A stretch of 43,858 nt of DNA from an uncultured Bacteroidota bacterium (lineage in GTDB: Bacteria > Bacteroidota > Bacteroidia > Flavobacteriales > Flavobacteriaceae), in NCBI GenBank assembly GCA_902520835.1, contig CABYPD010000011.1, positions 1-43,858 on the forward strand, given 5' to 3'. A program made the position numbers and the translations under genes. A model generated the notes under the pieces. It was given only the letters and a program-made list of their open reading frames with translations, was not told where the DNA came from and ran no database searches. Below, in pieces: positions 40,616 to 43,858 of this stretch. Within the stretch, counting starts at the first letter, position 1; every line of letters begins with the position of its first letter.

Positions 40616-43381
40616 GTGATTTACCAATAAAGACTTCCCGTCTTTAATTAATTGTTCAGGGGTACCTTTAAATACTAATTCTCCACCTTTATCTCCACCA
40701 TGCGGACCAAGATCAATAATATAGTCTGATGATTTTATCAAATCTAAGTTATGTTCGACAATAATTACTGAATGTCCAAACTCTATCAATAAATTAAATG
40801 ATTTTATAAGTTTTTTTATATCGTGAAAATGAAGACCAGTAGTTGGTTCATCAAAAATAAAGAGAGTTTTTTCTTTACCATTACCTTTTAACAAAAAAGA
40901 AGCTAACTTAATTCTTTGGGCTTCACCACCCGAAAGAGTAGATGAGGATTGTCCAAGTTTGACATATCCCATACCTACATCAAGTAAAGCTTTGAGTTTA
41001 TTTGTTATTTTATTTTGTTTATTTTCTTGAAAGAAATTATACGCATCTTTAATTGTTAAGTTTAAAATATCGTCAATATTCAATTTTTCAAATTTAACTT
41101 TCAAAACTTCTTTTTTGAATCTCTTTCCTTTACATGTTTCACATTGAAGAATAATATCAGACATAAATTGCATCTCTATTTTTATAGACCCTTCTCCTTT
41201 ACATTCATCACATCTTCCTCCATCAACATTAAATGAAAAGTGTTTAGGCTTATAGCCATAGTGCTTAGATATCTTTTGATTTGCAAATAATGATCTTATA
41301 TCATCATATACTTTTATATAAGTTGCGGGATTAGATCTTGATGATTGACCAATTGGATTTTGATCAATATATTCAATTGAATTAATTTCATCCAAATCAC
41401 CTCTAATATCACTATGCTGCCCAGGTTTTTCTTTAAAAATTCCTTTTTTCTTTAATAATACTGGAAATAAAATATTTTTAACGAGTGTTGTTTTACCACT
41501 TCCAGACAAACCTGTAACACAGACCATCATATTTAAGGGGAAATCAACATTAATATTTTTTAAATTATTTTCTCTGCATCCAAAAAGTGATAGCTTATTT
41601 ATTATTTTTCGACGAGACTTTGGAACTTCAATACTTAATGATTTATTCAAATATTTTGCGGTAAAGGAATTAGATTTAAGAAGGTTTTTTAAATTACCTT
41701 GTGCAACAATATTTCCTCCTTCAGAGCCAGCACCTGGTCCTAGGTCTAATATATGATCTGCTGCTCTAATTATATCTTCATCGTGCTCAACAACTAAGAC
41801 TGAATTTCCTATTTTTTTTAAATTTTTCAGGATTTCAATTAATTTTAAAGTATCCTCAGGGTGAAGACCAACACTGGGTTCGTCAAGAACATAAATAGAT
41901 CCAACTAGAGCGCTTCCTAGAGATGTAGCTAAATTAATTCTTTGAGTTTCCCCACCTGAAAGTGAATTAGATTTTCTATTTAATGTCAAATATCCTAAGC
42001 CAACATTTTTAGCGAATTCTAATCTACTTATAATTTCTTTTAATAATCTCTCACTTTTTTTAACTGACTCACCTGTCAATTTTATTTGATTGAAAAAATC
42101 TAAAAGTTTAGATATAGGCATATCAACAAGATCAGTAATTGATAATCCATTAATCTTTACATAACTGGCTTCTTTTCTTAATCTTTTCCCTTTACAATCC
42201 GAACAAAGTGTTCTTCCCCTGTACCTAGATAACATTACTCTATTTTGAATTTTATACATTTTTTTTTCTAATTTTTTAAAGAAAAAGTGTATTCCATTAA
42301 AGTGCTCATTTCCATTCCAAATTAATTCTTTCTGATCTTTAGATAATTCAAAATATGGTCTGTGTATTGGAAAATCAAATAAGTGAGCATTCTTTACTAA
42401 AAGTTGTTTATATTTTTTAAGTTTTTGACCTCTCCACGGAGCTACACATTCATCATAAACTGATAATGATGTGTTAGGTATTACAAGATCAGGGTCAATT
42501 CCAATTATATCACCATAACCACCACATGTTGAGCAAGCTCCAAATGGATTATTAAAGCTAAATAAATGTTCATTCGGCTCAATATAATTAGTGCCATTTT
42601 CTTGAAATTTTTTTGTGAAATGATGATATGAATTATCATCAAGTCTCTTGATTAATAATGAGCCATTTCCAATATTAAATGCATTTTCAATTGAATCAAT
42701 TGTTCTATTGAGATAATCTTCATTTTTACTGAAAATAGATCTATCAATGACCAAATAAATATTATCAAATTTACTCTCTTCAAAGTCTTCAATTAATAAG
42801 ATCTTATTATTTATTTCAACTCTAGCAAAACCTTGACTCGAATATATAGACAAGAAATCTGTAATATTAAAATCTTGGGGTGGATTAAGTTTACTCATAA
42901 TTATAAACTTATCTCCTTCACTAAATGATCTAATAAAATCTAAAACACTATTAACATTATCTTTTCTTATTTCATTTCCAGTTTTTGGAGATATTGTTTT
43001 ACCTATTCTTGCATATAATAATTTAACATATTCGTATATCTCAGAAGAAGTTCCCACAGTTGACCTTGGATTAGAGTTATTTACCCTTTGTTCAATAGCT
43101 ATAGCGGGTGATAGCCCATCTATTGTTTTAACTTTTGGTTTATTTAGTTTTCCTAAAAACTGTCTGGCATAAGATGAAAGACTTTCAATAAATCTTCTTT
43201 GACCTTCAGCATAAATTGTATCAAAAGCCAAACTAGATTTTCCTGAACCTGACAACCCAGTAATAACTACTAATTGTTTTTTTGGAATTTTAAGATCAAT
43301 TGACTTCAAATTGTGCATCTCTGCACCTTTAATATCAATTGATTTACGAACTTTATTTTTGTCCATTACTTTGCTATCCAT
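40592..43381 (-). CDS. uvrA: Excinuclease ABC subunit A
   Basis: A 929-residue protein of normal UvrA size. The first ATPase has GLSGSGKSSLAFDTIYAEGQ and SYARQFLGKLNKPKV; a zinc module follows (CSTCGGYGD; then CSDCKGKRLRKE), then LSGGETQRINLA. The second ATPase has GLSGSGKTTL, the zinc finger CDECKGEG...CETCKGKR, LSGGEAQRIKLA and LFIFDEPTTGLHFHD. UvrA recognises DNA damage with UvrB in nucleotide excision repair. A second in-frame ATG at 43366 overlaps the upstream stop codon (TAATG) and may be the true start. Confidence 0.97.
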   Translation of the reverse strand: MDSKVMDKNKVRKSIDIKGAEMHNLKSIDLKIPKKQLVVITGLSGSGKSSLAFDTIYAEGQRRFIESLSSYARQFLGKLNKPKVKTIDGLSPAIAIEQRVNNSNPRSTVGTSSEIYEYVKLLYARIGKTISPKTGNEIRKDNVNSVLDFIRSFSEGDKFIIMSKLNPPQDFNITDFLSIYSSQGFARVEINNKILLIEDFEESKFDNIYLVIDRSIFSKNEDYLNRTIDSIENAFNIGNGSLLIKRLDDNSYHHFTKKFQENGTNYIEPNEHLFSFNNPFGACSTCGGYGDIIGIDPDLVIPNTSLSVYDECVAPWRGQKLKKYKQLLVKNAHLFDFPIHRPYFELSKDQKELIWNGNEHFNGIHFFFKKLEKKMYKIQNRVMLSRYRGRTLCSDCKGKRLRKEASYVKINGLSITDLVDMPISKLLDFFNQIKLTGESVKKSERLLKEIISRLEFAKNVGLGYLTLNRKSNSLSGGETQRINLATSLGSALVGSIYVLDEPSVGLHPEDTLKLIEILKNLKKIGNSVLVVEHDEDIIRAADHILDLGPGAGSEGGNIVAQGNLKNLLKSNSFTAKYLNKSLSIEVPKSRRKIINKLSLFGCRENNLKNINVDFPLNMMVCVTGLSGSGKTTLVKNILFPVLLKKKGIFKEKPGQHSDIRGDLDEINSIEYIDQNPIGQSSRSNPATYIKVYDDIRSLFANQKISKHYGYKPKHFSFNVDGGRCDECKGEGSIKIEMQFMSDIILQCETCKGKRFKKEVLKVKFEKLNIDDILNLTIKDAYNFFQENKQNKITNKLKALLDVGMGYVKLGQSSSTLSGGEAQRIKLASFLLKGNGKEKTLFIFDEPTTGLHFHDIKKLIKSFNLLIEFGHSVIIVEHNLDLIKSSDYIIDLGPHGGDKGGELVFKGTPEQLIKDGKSLLVNHLKPKLSV

Positions 43382-43858
43382 AAATAAGGGTCAAGTGCAG
43401 TTGTATTATTAAAAATACTAAACTGCAGGGTTGTTTTTGATTCAGAATTACTGCTAAACACTTCACCTATTATATCAAATGATTCAACATTTTGTCCTTT
43501 ATTAACATAAACTTTTGATAAATTTTTATATACACTAATGTAATTTCCGTGCTGAATCAGAACAGTCAAATTACTACCCTTAAATTTAAGAATAGAAAGT
43601 ACTTTTCCATTAAACACTGATCTAATGTTTGCATTCTTTGTTGTAGCAATTACAATTCCATTACTTTTTATTTTAGTTGTTTTAACAACAGGATGTGATT
43701 GTAAACCAAATTTTTGAATAATTACTCCTCTCTCAACTGGCCAAGGAAGCTTACCTTTATTTTTAGAAAAACTTTCTGCTAAAGCTTTAGCTTCTGGAGT
43801 TAATGAAAATGTTGATAAAGAAGAATTTTTATTTGATTCTTTTATTGCTTCCTTTATT
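43366..43858 (-). CDS. M23/LytM-domain protein, EnvC-like (C-terminal part)
   Basis: The frame is open from the window edge and ends TAA at 43368-43366, so the 5' end is missing; about 163 residues are visible. The end matches a LytM domain: LPWPVERGVIIQKFG, SNGIVIATTKNANIRSVFNGKVLSILKFKGSNLTVLIQHGNYISVYKNLSKVYV. Active M23 enzymes need His and Asp ligands ('H-x-G-x-D' and 'H-G-H'); here those positions read 'S-N-G-I-V' and 'Q-H-G-N', so the domain is probably catalytically dead, as in EnvC-type activators of amidases at division. It overlaps the uvrA start by 16 bases. Confidence 0.85.
   Translation of the reverse strand, partial: IKEAIKESNKNSSLSTFSLTPEAKALAESFSKNKGKLPWPVERGVIIQKFGLQSHPVVKTTKIKSNGIVIATTKNANIRSVFNGKVLSILKFKGSNLTVLIQHGNYISVYKNLSKVYVNKGQNVESFDIIGEVFSSNSESKTTLQFSIFNNTTALDPYLWIAK

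Overview
The window is AT-rich chromosomal DNA from a member of Bacteroidetes, most likely a marine Flavobacteriia lineage. The support is the many SPII lipoproteins and 'SQ'-type signal peptides, DUF5687/DUF4834/DUF2911 family genes, TAnnTTTG-type promoter boxes, near absence of Shine-Dalgarno sites, and secreted GH16/beta-helix proteins. No rRNA, tRNA, transposase, recombinase or CRISPR array was found.

Layout. (1) 0-4.3 kb is housekeeping: rpmF with its DUF177 partner, pdxA, divergent ribE, an EamA exporter and a PhzF-like protein. (2) 4.4-6.9 kb holds membrane proteins: a steroid 5-alpha-reductase-like enzyme, a four-helix protein, two tiny membrane proteins (5532-5876, minus strand) and a six-helix protein. 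(3) 6.9-9.4 kb is a minus-strand redox-type operon: YceI, a 28-residue CDGSH-like Fe-S mini-protein, an NADPH:FMN reductase, a pirin and a Kazal-domain lipoprotein. (4) 9.5-12 kb is an ABC exporter (ATPase plus DUF5687 permease) and a small unknown gene. (5) 12.2-25.6 kb is an accessory, secretion-rich region: three tandem secreted proteins that look like duplicated ferredoxin-fold (ABM-like) proteins, a CPBP protease, two serine esterases, a gluconate-dehydrogenase-subunit-3/GMC oxidoreductase pair, a GH16 lipoprotein followed by a beta-helix lipoprotein, SnoaL-like and DUF2911 proteins, and a fourth ABM-like protein. Together these suggest extracellular or periplasmic attack on polysaccharides and sugars, but there is no SusC/SusD pair.

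(6) 25.7-26.1 kb holds no conventional gene. It contains a compact unit with a consensus -7 box, a conspicuously GC-rich structured segment, a 25-codon ORF and a strong terminator; it may be a small RNA or micropeptide gene. (7) 26.1-28.2 kb is a cluster of lipoproteins, a thiamine-binding-like protein and a TTG-initiated zinc-ribbon protein. (8) 28.24-29.87 kb is bounded by two near-identical 18-bp copies of the 3' end of mnmE (TTYTGTATCGGCAAGTAA). This is the same gene end that SGI1-type integrative elements use as attB. The segment carries a secreted DNA/RNA endonuclease and a coiled-coil protein and looks like a small island or island remnant.

(9) 29.9-33.5 kb is mnmE, a GNAT-like protein and an outer-membrane transporter-like barrel. 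(10) 33.5-40.6 kb is a plus-strand surface-glycan cluster: DUF4834, YfhO, a methyltransferase, two GT4 glycosyltransferases and a flippase. (11) 40.6 kb to the end is uvrA and the 3' part of an EnvC-like M23 protein that runs off the window.
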